From Conchocele bisecta (Eukaryota; Mollusca; Bivalvia; Lucinida; Thyasiridae): DNA of 64,000 bases. The notes under the pieces were generated by a model. It saw only the letters and a list, made by a program, of their open reading frames with translations, was not told the DNA's origin and made no database searches. Position 1 is the first letter of the stretch, and every line of letters begins with the position of its first letter. The position numbers and the translations under genes were made by a program. Below, piece after piece: positions 45,044 to 57,199 of this stretch. The DNA is taken from positions 35,362,508-35,426,507 of the forward strand of contig CM055280.1 in the NCBI GenBank assembly GCA_029237695.1, written 5' to 3'.

Positions 45044-45601
45044 ACAACGCTAAGACATACACATACGAGAGCAACACAGAAATGGAAGAGATTGAAGCCG
45101 ATCGATCTTCCCAACGAGCCAATATTATCGAACAATGAATGTTTGAAATCACGCTGGCATCCTTGGATACACTGAAACACAGTACGGACATGGAAATACG
45201 TTAAGCGCAGAACGAGATGAAGAAACGATTGAAACGATTGAGACGATACAGAGACAGGCAGAGAGAAATTGTGAAGAGTAAACCGGATTCTAATAATGAT
45301 CCTCTCGAAGAACTGCTGAAGCGACGAATAAAGCACGATGCTAAGATGGAAAAGAATCAGAAACAAGCTCGCCCCAAAACATCGCCGGCGACGCTTCAGG
45401 ATACGTACAATTCACGCATTCGTAGATCCGACGCGGACTCGGAACTCGAGGTGGAAGTGGACGATACGTTTATGGTTGACCATGCATCGATGCACCAGTG
45501 GGGGCATTCGTATCCGTGGACACAGTTCCAGTTCTCCATGAAAAGATTACTTGACATGTCATTAGAATTGTCTCGTGAGACAATTCTAATGAAATGCCAA
45601 G
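45044..45601 (+). CDS. Candidate exon of an unrecognised protein
   Basis: A strong acceptor (TATGTATATTTCAG) precedes 45044, and a strong donor (CCAAG/GTATGT) follows 45601. From an ATG at 45217 a frame of 128 codons begins MKKRLKRLRRYRDRQREIVK and continues through acidic and basic stretches to HQWGHSYPWTQFQFS, with composition unlike random AT-rich DNA. The same frame upstream reads protein-like (NAKTYTYESNTEMEEIEADR) but has two stops, so that part is either a 5' UTR or decayed coding sequence. Near the end a palindrome (TTAGAATTGTCTCGTGAGAC) looks inserted. It lies inside the 42369-46275 element and could be a captured host exon or a remnant of its own gene. Confidence 0.35.
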
Positions 45602-46279
45602 GTATGTTTTTATCGCGAAATGATCGAATATTCAGAAATTTCCATCCGCATGATTGTCGTCTGCAGCAGGATAAGGGTTAAAGTGAACTAAGTCCCTGCT
45701 ATATGATTCCATCGAGTAACGAATCGCATACATTTATGGCAAAAACATATGTCTAAATATAATAAAATACATTTGCCAGCCAAAATATGTGTTTATTACT
45801 GACCAGGTACCAAACCAGGATATTGATTAGTTGATGCAGAGTGAAACTGCAGATCAAGTAATCAATGCAAAATAAAGTTTTCTAGACGATAAAACCCGAC
45901 ATTGAATTGATGTCAGAATCAGACGTTGGATAAAGGTCGTTTTCTGACGTCGGATAGACGTTGGATTATATTTGAAAATGAAAGTTTTTTAGACGTCGGA
46001 ATCCGACGTTGAAATGACGTCAGAAGTAGACGTGTATACAACGTCGGATCCTGACGTCCGTTCGACGTCGGATCCCGACGTCCATTCGACGTCGGATTAT
46101 GACGTCAGTTCGACGTCGGATTCCGACGTCCGTTCGACGTCGGATTCTGAATTCTAAACAACTTTCATTTTCGAACATGATCCGACTTCTATCCGACGTC
46201 GGAAACCGACGTGAGTCAGACGTCTATCTGACGTCGAGTGCCCACTGGGACGAGGTTTAGTGAAACGGCCCCCTGAATG

Positions 46280-46442
46280 ATAGAATGTCAACTCGCAATC
46301 AAGCAAGTTGATTGTCTGAGCTGGAGCTGTAGCACAGTTCGGGCACAGCCAATCAAACTATTTAATTTCAAGCTCAATATTCATGTATTTCGAAATAAAG
46401 AAATTGACAAATAGTTGCAAGATTAGCGCTGGCGGTAGTGTA
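46280..46442 (+). mobile_element. Dispersed repeat, TATTGGCAATATCAACTCGC family, copy 4
   Basis: GTCAACTCGCAATCAAGC, a GAGCTGGAGCTG hairpin region and AATAAAGAAATTGACAAATA, ending in GATTAGCGCTGGCGGTAGTG. The left end is missing at the junction with the large element. Confidence 0.5.
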
Positions 46443-46654
46443 TAGTAAACATTTAAAAGTAAGGAACATGACCAACTATTTTAATCTATACCCGGCCTTA
46501 TAAGGCATAGTTTACGTGTAAAAAATCCCATAATGTTTGAAAATATATAGATAGTAATAATGTTTCGGATGTGTACATTCATGACATTTGCCTGTATTAT
46601 CACATCTTTGATATATTTTCTTGTTTTGTTTCCGCATTTACACATCACATGGAC

Positions 46655-46782
46655 AATGTATGGACACGAGGACGTGATAACACAGTTAGATCACGTTCGT
46701 CCGCATGTACGATCGATAATCCACTCGCTAAAGCTCGCGGATTATCTCCTTGTACATGCGGATGAAACGTGATATAACTGTG
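46655..46782. repeat. Hairpin of about 120 bp
   Basis: ACGTGATAACACAGTTAGAT and CGTCCGCATGTAC pair with GTACATGCGGATGAAACGTG and ATATAACTGTG. The loop contains AATCCACTCGCTAAAGCTCG with an inner palindrome. Confidence 0.6.
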
Positions 46783-48175
46783 GCTTGTTGATCAGACTAC
46801 ATGCGACAGAAATTTGATAAAGAAAATATATACATACTTCCTGAAGGGTGGAATTTATTCACATGTTACACTCCGCAGTATTATTGTCCATCTTGGGTAT
46901 AACATGGTCACATGAATATAGTGACGGTCGATATATTTATCCCCGCAACATTTAATAAACACTTTTCCGAACAGTGGGCTTAATACGCGTCTGTTTCGTG
47001 TCTCAGCCAAGGACACAATGCGCCCGCCCCATTGTTATCTCTGAGTTTTACGACCAGTAGTAGCCTCGGAGCGCAGGCTGATCAGGGCTTACACTGTTAG
47101 TCATAAAGTGATTGTGAAGTATATTTCCGATCAGCGGTGGAAATAAGAGCTTGAGATGACAGTGAGAATGTAAACGATGATCGGGGTGTGAATTTGTTAC
47201 GAATGTTGCACGGTCCGTTTTGTCGCATGGTCGCAGCAATACAGCGGTTACATATCCACGTTACACGACTTCAAGAAAACGGGAACATGACTTTCTACAA
47301 CATCAAAACACTCCCAGTGCAATTAGCTACAAAGGGCACGATGTTTTAATCCCAGTGGTGTTTAGGTACAAGCAACACGACATGGAGAACGTCGCTAGCA
47401 AACATCCACAGGTGAAAGATTCCAACATATAGGATCCAAAAACTTGCTGACTAATTATTTTTTAATAGTCATTCTACAACAAACTTCTATGCCGGAAAGA
47501 GACAGATAATTTTCGCTATTGTATATAGAAGTTAGTACATGTATATGGCGCAAATTATTTTTAGGGGCGATTATTTTTGGGTCTTAGATTCCGCATCCTT
47601 TACCTGTGATAAAGAAATTTCCGCGACGGTGTATATATATAGTTTTATTGCGCATCTGATGGAAAGTTTCAATGTACTGCATGTGCATTCAAAGTAATGT
47701 TTCGCTCGTAAATGATATAATACTACATTACATTACAGCAAGTATCATTACATGTCAGTGAGGTCATATATAGTCGCGAAAATGAGAACAAAATATCAAA
47801 CTGAATATGCGTGTAAATCTAATATTTTTCCCCAATATTGTTGTATTTGTCTTTAAAATGTTAAATTTAGAAACCAATGACAAAATATAAGCAGTACACG
47901 GTGACTTTACGAACGATGATATTACGGGCGACGAAGTAGCCTGCTTTATGTTACGCGTAGATGAAAACTTACCATTCAGTGAAACTAGGCTGAACATATG
48001 ATTGAAAGTGTAAAATTTGTTTTACCGTAAACCAAGCAGGAACGGGTGTTTTACGACAGGTGGTATTGTATAAATATCCATAATACGTCTATGGAATAAT
48101 TAACAAAATATGAAAGAAAGTTATTTAATTTCTATCTAAGGTTGTGTGCTCGCTAAATGTATTTATGTACAAAGA
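46783..48175. other. Intergenic, no gene seen
   Basis: No coding frame with family resemblance. A short fragment near 47045-47110 (AGGCTGATCAGGGCTTACAC) resembles the interior of the CTGTGACTGGAGAAAT MITE. Confidence 0.4.
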
Positions 48176-48179
48176 TACC

Positions 48180-48400
48180 CTACCGCCTGAGCTAATATTG
48201 ACAATATATTTGTCAATTTCTTTATTTCAAAATAATTAAATATTGTTTGAAAAATCAAGCAGATTGATTGACTGAGTCTGAGTTGTGTTACAGCTCAGGC
48301 TTATACAATCATCAAACTGCTTGATTGGGAGTTGGCATTGCCAATAGATGTTCAGAAACGTTGATAATCTGGTAAAGATTAATAGAGGCGGTTGTGTACA
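48180..48400 (-). mobile_element. Dispersed repeat, TATTGGCAATATCAACTCGC family, copy 5
   Basis: TATTTGTCAATTTCTTTATT and CAATAGATGTTCAGAAACGT mark the reverse orientation of the family. The inner hairpin is AAGCAGATTGATTGAC / ATCAAACTGCTT. Confidence 0.55.
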
Positions 48401-51175
48401 ATTGGTGATGTAATGTAGGCTGTGGCCTGTGTAATAATAATTGTAATAATAATTACCGTGTAACGTGTGTCCGACATCACTCATCTTCCGGGCGATGGCT
48501 CATAACTCATGTATTAGGTTTGCCTATGGCAATAATACGTTATGTTTGCTGCGCTGAAAGCGAGAACTTGAAGAAAGTGTGATCCGAATTGTCTCAATCG
48601 ACACAGGAGCCAAATCTTATTTTCCGATGTCCTGCATTTTTTGGATGAATAATACAAACTATGAATGCTTTAATATATTCTCATGCTCGAACTCAGGAAG
48701 TGAGAGCTGGGTCCTAAGAATACTTATACGAATACAGTTTGAGGACCCAGATGAAAGAGCGCGAGAGCTGTGGAGAGTGAAGGGGAAAGGGAATGGATAC
48801 ATGTAAAGTGATGTATACAAGATATATGTTTATAGAGAGAATACTGCGTTGGATCATGTACACAAATATTCAGAGCGGATACCCCATATTTAAAATCATG
48901 TTTATTCGTTTCGCTGGTACATTTTTCCAATTGCTAAATCACACACACCATGTAAATACAGAGCATGCGTACGACACGTGTATGCTATTTCCGCTTTCAG
49001 AATTGTACGAAAAACATGCAGACGAGCTGATAATAAGAGCGACATTCCCATATTTGGCAGAAGTATTGACGTTAGAACTTGTTCCGGTTCCCGAACTGTT
49101 GTTTGTCGTTTGTAATTACCGTTATAAGTGTCCGTATGTATTGTTGGATACGCTAGGAATCTGTATATATAATACTTCCTAATTGCCCGTTAATTGACAA
49201 CGTGCCCGGCGATTAGTGGTCCAGATAAGACATAAAGTCTGATATAATAATAAATTTTGGACCTAAGGAAACTAGCCTTACAACACTATTGCTCAGTCAT
49301 ACCTTCGGATTGTCAACTAGCTTTGTTACAGAGCGCTATATGGACTGACAGACTAATTTATTATAGTTACGAACGGGAGTAGATTGCAAGTGTTACCGTT
49401 CGCAACTAGAATTATTAATGCCTGAGACATAGTTGTGGGCAGTAACTTGGCTAAACGCCCACACTGGTGCAGGAGTTACTTCCCGCAACTAGTGTAGACT
49501 GGTCTGTGACCAGACAGCAAAGTGTTATGGCCTTTACTGTTAGCTTAGAAAATCTCGGCTCTATGGATGTGTTTTACTATTTGATCTGTCTTTTATATTT
49601 TCTGTATCCGTGAGAGCCTGAGACCCTTATACACTGCAGCTCCATTGTAACGCGGTCGCGTATAGCGCGATCTCCATTATAACGCGGGTCTCTCGTGGAT
49701 CCCAATTTTATTTTTTTTTAAATCGAGAAAAAAACAGTCGTCGGACGTCGTAGTCATCATGTAATTAGTTGATTCGTGATTTCTGTAAGTTTATTCAAAC
49801 AACGAATTTCAAAGTCCATGAAAGGATTATTATTAGTATGTAATATCCTGGACTGCTCATAATTCGAGACTCTAACGATATTAAACAACATGCGTAATAA
49901 ATAATAAGAGTATAAACCTTTTTTTATTAGTTACATGCAAATATAATGCAATTATCTGTATATATATTGCGTTTACTGGCTTCAAAAGCACGGAGAAATG
50001 CAATTGTTTACTTTCAAAACACGCTCGTCTACAAATGGCCGCCTCCAGCGTACCGTGAAAGGTCGCGACCTCTGACCCTATGACGTCATATGCTCTTCCG
50101 GTGCAGGGTGCCCGGTTCGAAAACACCACAAATTGTGTCTGCATAATGTACCATTGCGTTCAGGGGTCACGATACATATTGTTTCGAACTTAAATGATTA
50201 GACAAACGATTGCCAACTTGGAAAATATAATTTGCTAGATTAAACAAATTAAACAATATGAAGTTTCAGCTTGTTGGTTTTAATACTTTTTTAAAGTGGT
50301 AATGTCTATTTTTGGAGTAAGACATTTCAATCCCTTCTGCATGTGGTACTCGTCCACAATGGGAATAACAAAAACAGAGACCAGATTGCATATATTGCAT
50401 ATATCTGCTGATAAATGGAGGTATTGGACTGATGTGGACGAACTTAAAAGTGACAATTTAAAAAAAATAGGTTAAGGTGGTGACTGAATGAAAATCCATA
50501 TTCGTACATTATTAGTGCCTTTCTACCTACAAATATTACGTGACTTCCATTGATAAACATGTAAACAACATACGGGTTCAAGCGAACTCATTTATGTGTA
50601 AGTTTTCCTATCGAAATCCGGATTTTAATGGAGGGGGTTAATGGGATTAGTGGAAAACACAACATTTAGGTGTGTTGTGTTGTTTGGCAATGTATTAGTC
50701 CTGTTTAAATCGCATTTTTCTAACTTGGCATTTGTGACCTTTCATCAGGCTTCGGTTGAACGCACAAGTGTAATGGAAGTGACGTAACCCGTAAATCTCG
50801 CGATAGAACGAGAAAATATCGAAGTTAGAGGATCGTATGATACCTTTAATCAGGTAATCATGTTAATAGGCATATTTATTAATCAATTCAATTACCTTAA
50901 TCCCAATTGACATGTATTCGCGAAGTAATGGTCGTATCAAAGGAGCATGCCGACCAATGTAACGCCTGATCAGAAGCTACACTGGTCACAAATCCCATGA
51001 GCACCATTTCTCCAGTCACGTAAATGAATGTACCGCTTTTTGTCACCAAGTAATGTCAATGTATCTGTGTTAACACATAATTGTCGCTAATAAACGGTTG
51101 CGTGTTCGATCACCTTTCTTTTTCTTTACTCCCAGGTGTAATATTTAGCGTTCTATAAATAGACTGGTGTTTCAG
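48401..51175. other. Intergenic, no gene seen
   Basis: Open stretches such as 48793-49182 have no recognisable family. A small inverted repeat (AGTAACTTGG, GAGTTACTTCCCGCAACTAG) lies at 49437-49500, similar to one at 8377-8463. A fragment with GTAACGCGGTCGCGTATAGC and a partial repeat (49645-49700), and a partial CTGTGACTGGAGAAAT MITE end near 50990-51020, are present. Confidence 0.4.
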
Positions 51176-51185
51176 CATTATCTGG

Positions 51186-51305
51186 GTATGGGATCACGTG
51201 GTCTATTGTTTACACTGCAGCCCACGGCAATCTCGCTTAAATCGTAAATTTCATTCATCAATATGACTGTTGCAGCGTAAACAATAGATCACGTGACCCC
51301 ACATC
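51186..51305 (+). repeat. Hairpin, GGGATCACGTGGTCTATTGT family
   Basis: GGGATCACGTGGTCTATTGT and TTACACTGCAG pair with CTGTTGCAGCGTAAACAATA and GATCACGTGACCCC. A half copy with the left end lies at 55377-55430. Confidence 0.6.
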
Positions 51306-51423
51306 CTGAGATTATGCACGTATCAACAGCTAATCGTCCGCATGAATAGGCAGGACACGTGACCATAGGCATTATTTATTATTAATTAATCCTTTTAAGC
51401 GCCTGTTGATCGCGAGTAGTATA

Positions 51424-52110
51424 CAGTACAGCCACCGCGAAACCCGCACATTTTTTGCTTTGCAGAGTTTTTCGCCAGCGCGGAATTTCCTACCTATTGC
51501 GGCAAATCGCGAAATGCCGCAAAGCGTCACAAAGTTCTCGCGGTATTGCCGCAATTGTTAAAATAAATTGCCGCAATCGTGACCCAAGTCAATTGCGGCA
51601 AAACGTGGCAAATCATAAAACGGATCACCGGCACATTTGCCTCAATTTGCGGCGTTTTGATGGACAGAAAATGCGATGTTTTGCTTTATTATTTTATGCT
51701 TTATCAATTGCAAATCTAGGTTCCAATCAGGTTTGTTAAATGCAAAATATGTGTTTTGATTGACAAAAGGCACAAACAGATGCACATTATTGGGCATTGA
51801 CAGATATACCAAATCGATCCATGCGAAATGCATGTCTACAAGGGTAACACTGACTTCATTCAATCAAACAATGTACACATTTTCAGAGTGAATTGCCGAG
51901 TTTTGTCGCATTTTACCGTGTCCATTTTGCCGCAAAACGCGGCGGTAAAGGTGCGATAACATGTACTGTACATGCACGTTGTACACGCTGGAAAGTCTTG
52001 CCGAGGATCGCCGCGAAACGACCGCGTAAAATTTGCGGAGTTTCGCGTTATGCCGCAAATGGCCACGGGACGTTTTGCGAGAGATTGCTGGTTTCGCGGT
52101 GGCTGTACTG
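51424..52110 (+). mobile_element. pogo/Tigger-like MITE, 687 bp
   Basis: CAGTACAGCCACCGCGAAAC and its exact inverse are flanked by TA on both sides (51422-51423, 52111-52112). Subterminal DNA is rich in GCGAAA/TTGCCGCAA words in both orientations. TA targets and CAGT ends are usual for the Tc1/mariner-pogo group. No transposase is seen. Confidence 0.75.
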
Positions 52111-52329
52111 TACATTGTAATAAGCGTCTGTCTATCGCGAGCACTATACAGCGTAATAAGCATGATTTTATAAATAACTGATATGTTTAATACATTAATA
52201 CAAGTTTGTATGTCATAGGCATTATTAATAATTACTTTAACTTCTGTTCAAATGACATGATTTTATATGGGTCCGTTGCTAATGGAATTCCCGTAATAGT
52301 TGGTAACCGAAATGCGGACGATACCAGTA

Positions 52330-52860
52330 ACCCGTGCAGTGCCAGTACCCGTGCATGTCCCGAAGGTTGTACTATCATGCTGTGACAAATCTACGACTGT
52401 CCAACCCCCGCTGATCCCAAGGTCAAGGTCACATACTTAGTCTCTTTACAAAACTTAACATCAGAGAAATATGTTATAACTTCTATTTCTTTCATTGAAA
52501 ATTCTTAATATTTCATATGCTGTGACAAATCCCCGCTGATCTCGAGGTCAACGTCACATACATACCGTATAACCTTGAATTAGCGCCACCCTCCTAATAA
52601 ACGCCCTCCCCACCCCCCCAACCCCCGCAAATTAAAAAAAAAAAAAGAAGAAATTTACCAATGACAGCCAATTTCAAACACAAATATTCCTTAAATCCTT
52701 ATTTGTGTTTGAAATTGGCGGTTCTTGGTAATATTTTTATTATTTTTTTTTATTGGCTAATAAACGCCCCCCTTTTGTAAAATGTAACGCCTCCGGGGGC
52801 GTTAATTCGAGGTTATACGGTAGTCTCTTTACAAAACTTAACATCAGAGAAATCGGTTAT
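52330..52860 (+). repeat. ~170-bp tandem repeat, block 1 (interrupted)
   Basis: Units contain CCGTCCAACCCCCGCTGATC, then AAGGTCAAGGTCACATACTT, AGTCTCTTTACAAAACTTAA, CATCAGAGAAATATGTTATA. This block is split by a MITE at 52563-52811. Further blocks are at 53270-53600 and 56130-57110. Confidence 0.75.
52563..52811 (+). mobile_element. MITE inserted in the 170-bp repeat
   Basis: CCGTATAACCTTGAATTAGC at the left and the inverse TTAATTCGAGGTTATACGG at the right, with TA on both sides. An inner hairpin (CCAATTTCAAACACAAATA and its inverse) is present. The flanks are the two halves of one tandem-repeat unit, CACATAC and GTCTCTTTAC. Confidence 0.75.
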
Positions 52861-53219
52861 AACTTCTATTTCCTTGCTCGGATCTGCTTCACATTTCACA
52901 CACTCATTGCTCCAATAGACCTCTACCACCCTGTGACAAATTCACGTTCATGCCGCTCGCGCTAATCCCAGAGTCAAGGTCACAAGCCCACACACTTGGA
53001 AATTTTTACATATTTTAGGGGTACCTGGGCCCACGCGGGGGGTATTCCGTAAGCCTCGCTTACTGACCAATCTAGTTTCGGCTAATTCTGTGCATCAATG
53101 CCATAAACCTGTAACTTAAACTGAATTTCACAAATAGGTCTGGGATGCACTAGCTAGTAGCAAATGTTGTTATCTAAGTACAGTAGAACCTTTCTAACCG
53201 GACACCCAGAACATGCGTG

Positions 53220-53600
53220 TTTATTATACCCCCCGCAGGGTATACTGGAGTCAGGTTGTCCGTCCGTCCGTAAACTTAACATCAGAGAAATATTATTATA
53301 ACTTCTAATTCATTCGTCTAAAATGCTTAATATTTCACACATGCATTCCTGTAAGGCTCTACTACCATGCTGTGCCAAATCCACGACCGTCCAACCCCCG
53401 CTGATCCCAAGGTCAAGGTCAAATACTTAGTCTCTTTACAAAACTTAACATCAGAGAAATATTGTTATAACTTCTATTTCCTTCATCTAAAATGCTTAAT
53501 ATTTCACACATGCATTCCTGTAAGGCTCTACTACCACGCAGTGCCAAATCCATGACCGTCCAACCCCCGCTGATCCCAAGGTCAATGTCAAATACTCGTT
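53220..53600 (+). repeat. ~170-bp tandem repeat, block 2
   Basis: It starts with TATACCCCCCGCAGGGTATA and CTGTCCGTCCGTCCGT-like sequence, a frequent head of mollusc dispersed repeats in my recollection. Two full units of the CCAACCCCCGCTGATCCCAA repeat follow, start to start about 170 bp. Confidence 0.7.
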
Positions 53601-53917
53601 ACGCAAACACGTCTTATTTGGAATTAATAAATCACTGAACTACTTTCGGCAAGGGAGATAATCAATATCACGAGAACTATTTTCATACGAGCCAAGCGGA
53701 TTGTTCTGTTTATGATTAGTATATATAGTTTTAAGCTATCTCCTGTGATATATAATGATACTTTACTTTGTTATGTTATGGGTACTAATACATGTTGTTT
53801 CAATAGCGTATCTCTGTAACAGTATCGTTGTAGATGGAGTTGCAAATAATTTAATAATTATTACGTTCAAATGGTTGCGTAATACTGATAGCACTTCTGT
53901 ATAACTGTGATTGTCGT

Positions 53918-54012
53918 AAATGGCGCAATAGTCGTGAGGTTAAGGTAGCCGACTTCAATGATTTAATTACCAATTCCCGAAAGGGTCGGGGGTTCAAACC
54001 TCGACGTGGTAT
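53918..54012 (+). other. tRNA-like sequence, probably a SINE head or tRNA pseudogene
   Basis: GTCGTGAGGTTAAGGTAGCC resembles a tRNA-Ser-type A box. GGGGGTTCAAACCTCGAC resembles the T arm with B box. Between them a long variable-arm-like segment is present. The T stem can pair (TCGGGG with CCTCGA) and a T run follows. The acceptor stem does not close well, so a working tRNA gene is unlikely. Confidence 0.4.
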
Positions 54013-54137
54013 ATATTTTTTTTTTTCTCCATATATATTATATTTGTGATTTTAATATTTTCACAATTTTATGATTTTAATAAAAAATACCTATAAATTG
54101 ATAGAAACTTACCACCAATGAAAGTGTCTGTCTTTAA

Positions 54138-54223
54138 GTAATATATACACAGACAGTTTGTTACTGTTTTTTTAAGTTTAAGTAATATATACACAGACAG
54201 TTTGTTACTGTTTTTTTAAGTTT
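54138..54223 (+). repeat. 43-bp tandem duplication
   Basis: AGTAATATATACACAGACAG..TTTGTTACTGTTTTTTTAAGTTT occurs twice, the copies almost identical. Confidence 0.8.
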
Positions 54224-54484
54224 GAGGTACTGTCCATACCATATAATGTTTTACTGTCCCAAAATCTATTTTTTTGGCTGTCACAATTAATTAATTTTCG
54301 GACAGCAAACATTTTTTTATGAATTTGAAATAATTATTGTCCTCCATCTGCTCACAACACTGTTCGAACTGCGCCTGTGGCTACCACAACCAGAATTCAC
54401 TGGCCGCAAACACAGTAGCCATCGGCGTCTATTTATTAAATTATTATTTTTTATTTTATTTGATTTTTCCGCGTGAACGCTGCA

Positions 54485-54712
54485 TTTTGTGTCAACACCA
54501 TTTACAGAAAATATTGGTGATTTTCTAAACGAATATCGGAGAAATGTGGCTATATATTTTGTCAATTTTCAACAAAATTTACGGAAAAAAATTACTGATT
54601 TTTTAAAACAATATCGGCACAACTAAATACGGTGATAGAATTTTTGTCAACTTTTCAACACCATTTCCGGAAAATATTACTGATTTTCTAAAAACAATAT
54701 CGGCGAAGGTGT
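54485..54712 (+). repeat. ~80-95-bp tandem repeat, three units
   Basis: Each unit reads like TTGTCAACTTTTCAACACCA, then CGGAAAATATTACTGATTTT, then AAAACAATATCGGC. The units have diverged. Confidence 0.65.
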
Positions 54713-54719
54713 ACTGAAC

Positions 54720-56120
54720 TACTCTTTATTTTAAATAACCAGCCGTCTAATAGATCTGTGTATAATCGAGAGTATATCGTTAATTGTCATGTTGTCTCCA
54801 ACAGTGAGGTGTTGCGGCACACATCAAAACGACACGTCAATTTCAAAACATTGCCTAATGGTCACAGCTGTGTGGTGTGTTCAGATCAACACCTCGTCAC
54901 ACACAACTACGCATTATTGATTTTTTTCCCCACACAAAGCGACGTGTATTTACAACTAGATCTGTGTAATGTGTCGGGTGTAGCCAAAGACCATACATAA
55001 ATTCGTAATTAGTCACAGATGTAGCCTTAAAATATAATCGATTTCCTTAAATTACGTCCGCAAGTTGACAGGTATTTCAGAGCAGACGTCATCATAATAC
55101 CGTTATTTATTTCCAAAATTAGCCATATATTCTGTAAATGGCGTTGAAAGTTGACAATAAATTAAGACCAGATCAGTACGTTAAATCGCTATCGACGACA
55201 ACTGACGATCCGATGAGAGAGTAATACCGTTTACGCGTATCCAATGTTAAATATACATCGTTATTTTGTATGACTTTCGTAGTTTTTACCGAGAAATTCA
55301 AACCGTTTCCAATTATTGGGGAAAATAATATCATGATTAGCACACCGTTTCACTAAGCAGCGGCTACTCAGGGAATGGGATCACACGGTCTATTGTTTAC
55401 ACTGGATTAATGGCGGCCCCCATGAGGTCTCGGGTAAATCTTATTTTTAAATAATACAATTGTGGTTTCTTCCTTTTAGTGATGTTCCAGCCGTTAACAC
55501 TTATTTAGCAGCATTATTTATGTAGTTAGTCTGAATGCAGAGAAATTTGAATAGGACGGAATCGAGCGTTGTTTAAACTTAGTCCTGTTCATATGCACAG
55601 GTCAAAATATGAACTGAAAATGGCGCTTTGTGTGACAGAAATCCGTACGCGGACGAATACAACAAATATTTTGTTATAAATATCACATATCGCGAAACAG
55701 CGGTAGCATCTACTGTTTTAATAATATGCATACATATTGTAATTAATGTTTAATAGTGATATACTTATGAATAATATACGATACTATGGTTTATACTCCA
55801 GCACTATGTTTTAAGGCTGTGTGATTTGCTTCAATATAAGCTGGATTAATTAATACTTATATTCATGCGCTTCATGAGAACATCAATACATTTAAAATAT
55901 ACAAATATTACTTAAAGGGGTATCGATATGATACATTTTAATAATATAAATATTGAAAATACACATTACAATCGCTTACAACATAAGTTATTGATCGAAA
56001 ATAGTCACTGCATCGTGACCTATTTGACCGCATTACCTATTGCGTGGGTACCTCATCATACCCCTGTTTACATAGGTAACTGGGGGTATAGTGAGGTATG
56101 CTCGCTAATACAATGTTTGC
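54720..56120. other. Intergenic, no gene seen
   Basis: No coding, RNA or inverted-repeat signal apart from the half hairpin at 55377-55430. Confidence 0.4.
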
Positions 56121-56129
56121 GTAATGCTT

Positions 56130-57110
56130 GGTCTGTTTACAAAACTGAACATCAGAGAAATATTGTTATAACTTCTATTTCCTTCATCTAAATTGCTTAA
56201 TATTTCACACATGCATTCCCGTAAGGCTATACTACCATGCAGTGCCAAATTCACGACCGTCCAACCCCCGCTGATCCCATGGTCAAGGTCAAATACTACT
56301 TAGTCTCTTTACAAAACTGAACATCAGAGAAATATGTTATAACTTCTATTTCCTTCATCTAAAATGCTTAATATTTCACACATGCATTCCCGTAAGGCTA
56401 TACTACCATGCAGTGCCAAATTCATGACCGTCCAACCCCCGCTGATCTCAAGGTCAAGGTCAAATACTACTTAGTCTCTTTACAAAACTGAACACCAGAG
56501 AAATATGTTATAACTTCTATTTCCTTCATCTAAAATGCTTAATATTTCACACATGCAATCCTGTAAGGCTCTACTATCATGCTGTGCCAAATCCACGACC
56601 GTCCAACCCCTGCTGATCCCAAGGTCAAATACTTAGTCTCTTTACAAAACTTAACATCAGAGAAATAAGTTATAACTTCCATTTCCTTCTTTGAAAATTA
56701 TTAATATTTTGCTTGTGCATTCCTCTAAGGTTGTACTATCATGCTGTGACAAATCCACGACCGTCCAACCCCCGCTGATCTCTAGGTCAAGGTCACATAC
56801 TTAGTCTATTTACAAAACTTAACATCAGAGAAATATGTTATAACTTCTATTTATTTCATTAAAAATTCTTAATATGTCATGCATGCATTCCTCTAAGACT
56901 CTACTATCATGCTGTGACATATTATTCGCTGATCTCGAGGTCAAGGTCACATACTTGGTCTCTTTAAAAAACTTAACATCAGAGAAATCGGTTATAACTT
57001 CTATTTCCTTGCTCGGATCTGCTTCATATTTCACACACGCATTGCTCCAATGGACCTCTATCACACTGTCACGTTCATGCCGCTCCCGCTAAGCTCAGAG
57101 TCAAGGTCAC
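56130..57110 (+). repeat. ~170-bp tandem repeat, block 3
   Basis: About five to six units of the CCGTCCAACCCCCGCTGATC / CATCAGAGAAATATGTTATA repeat, spacing about 160-171 bp. The ends (TTGCTCGGATCTGCTTCA to CACAAGCCCACACACATGGA) match the end of block 1 near 52875-53000. So block 1 and block 3 share the same right edge and belong to one element type. Confidence 0.75.
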
Positions 57111-57199
57111 AAGCCCACACACATGGACATTTTTACATATTTTAGGGGTACCTGGGCCAACGAGGGGGGGGGGGCGTATTCCGTAAGCCTCGCTTACTG

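Larger units (their letters stand above)
42369..46275 (+). mobile_element. Large inverted-repeat element with GACGTC-array arms
   Basis: CAGGGGCCCGTTTCACTAAA and the inverse TTTAGTGAAACGGCCCCCTG bound 3.9 kb. Inside each end is an array dense in GACGTCGGA-like words (42595-42850 and about 45895-46245), each beginning with a CCCAG..CAC.CGACGTC sequence. The interior holds another foldback element, a hairpin at 44422-44555 and an exon-like stretch. No target duplication is visible, so it may be two related elements facing each other instead of one unit. Confidence 0.5.

Noticed and set aside
48793..49182. 129-codon plus-strand frame
   Set aside because: No signal, motif or splice support. Length is within what AT-rich intergenic DNA gives by chance.
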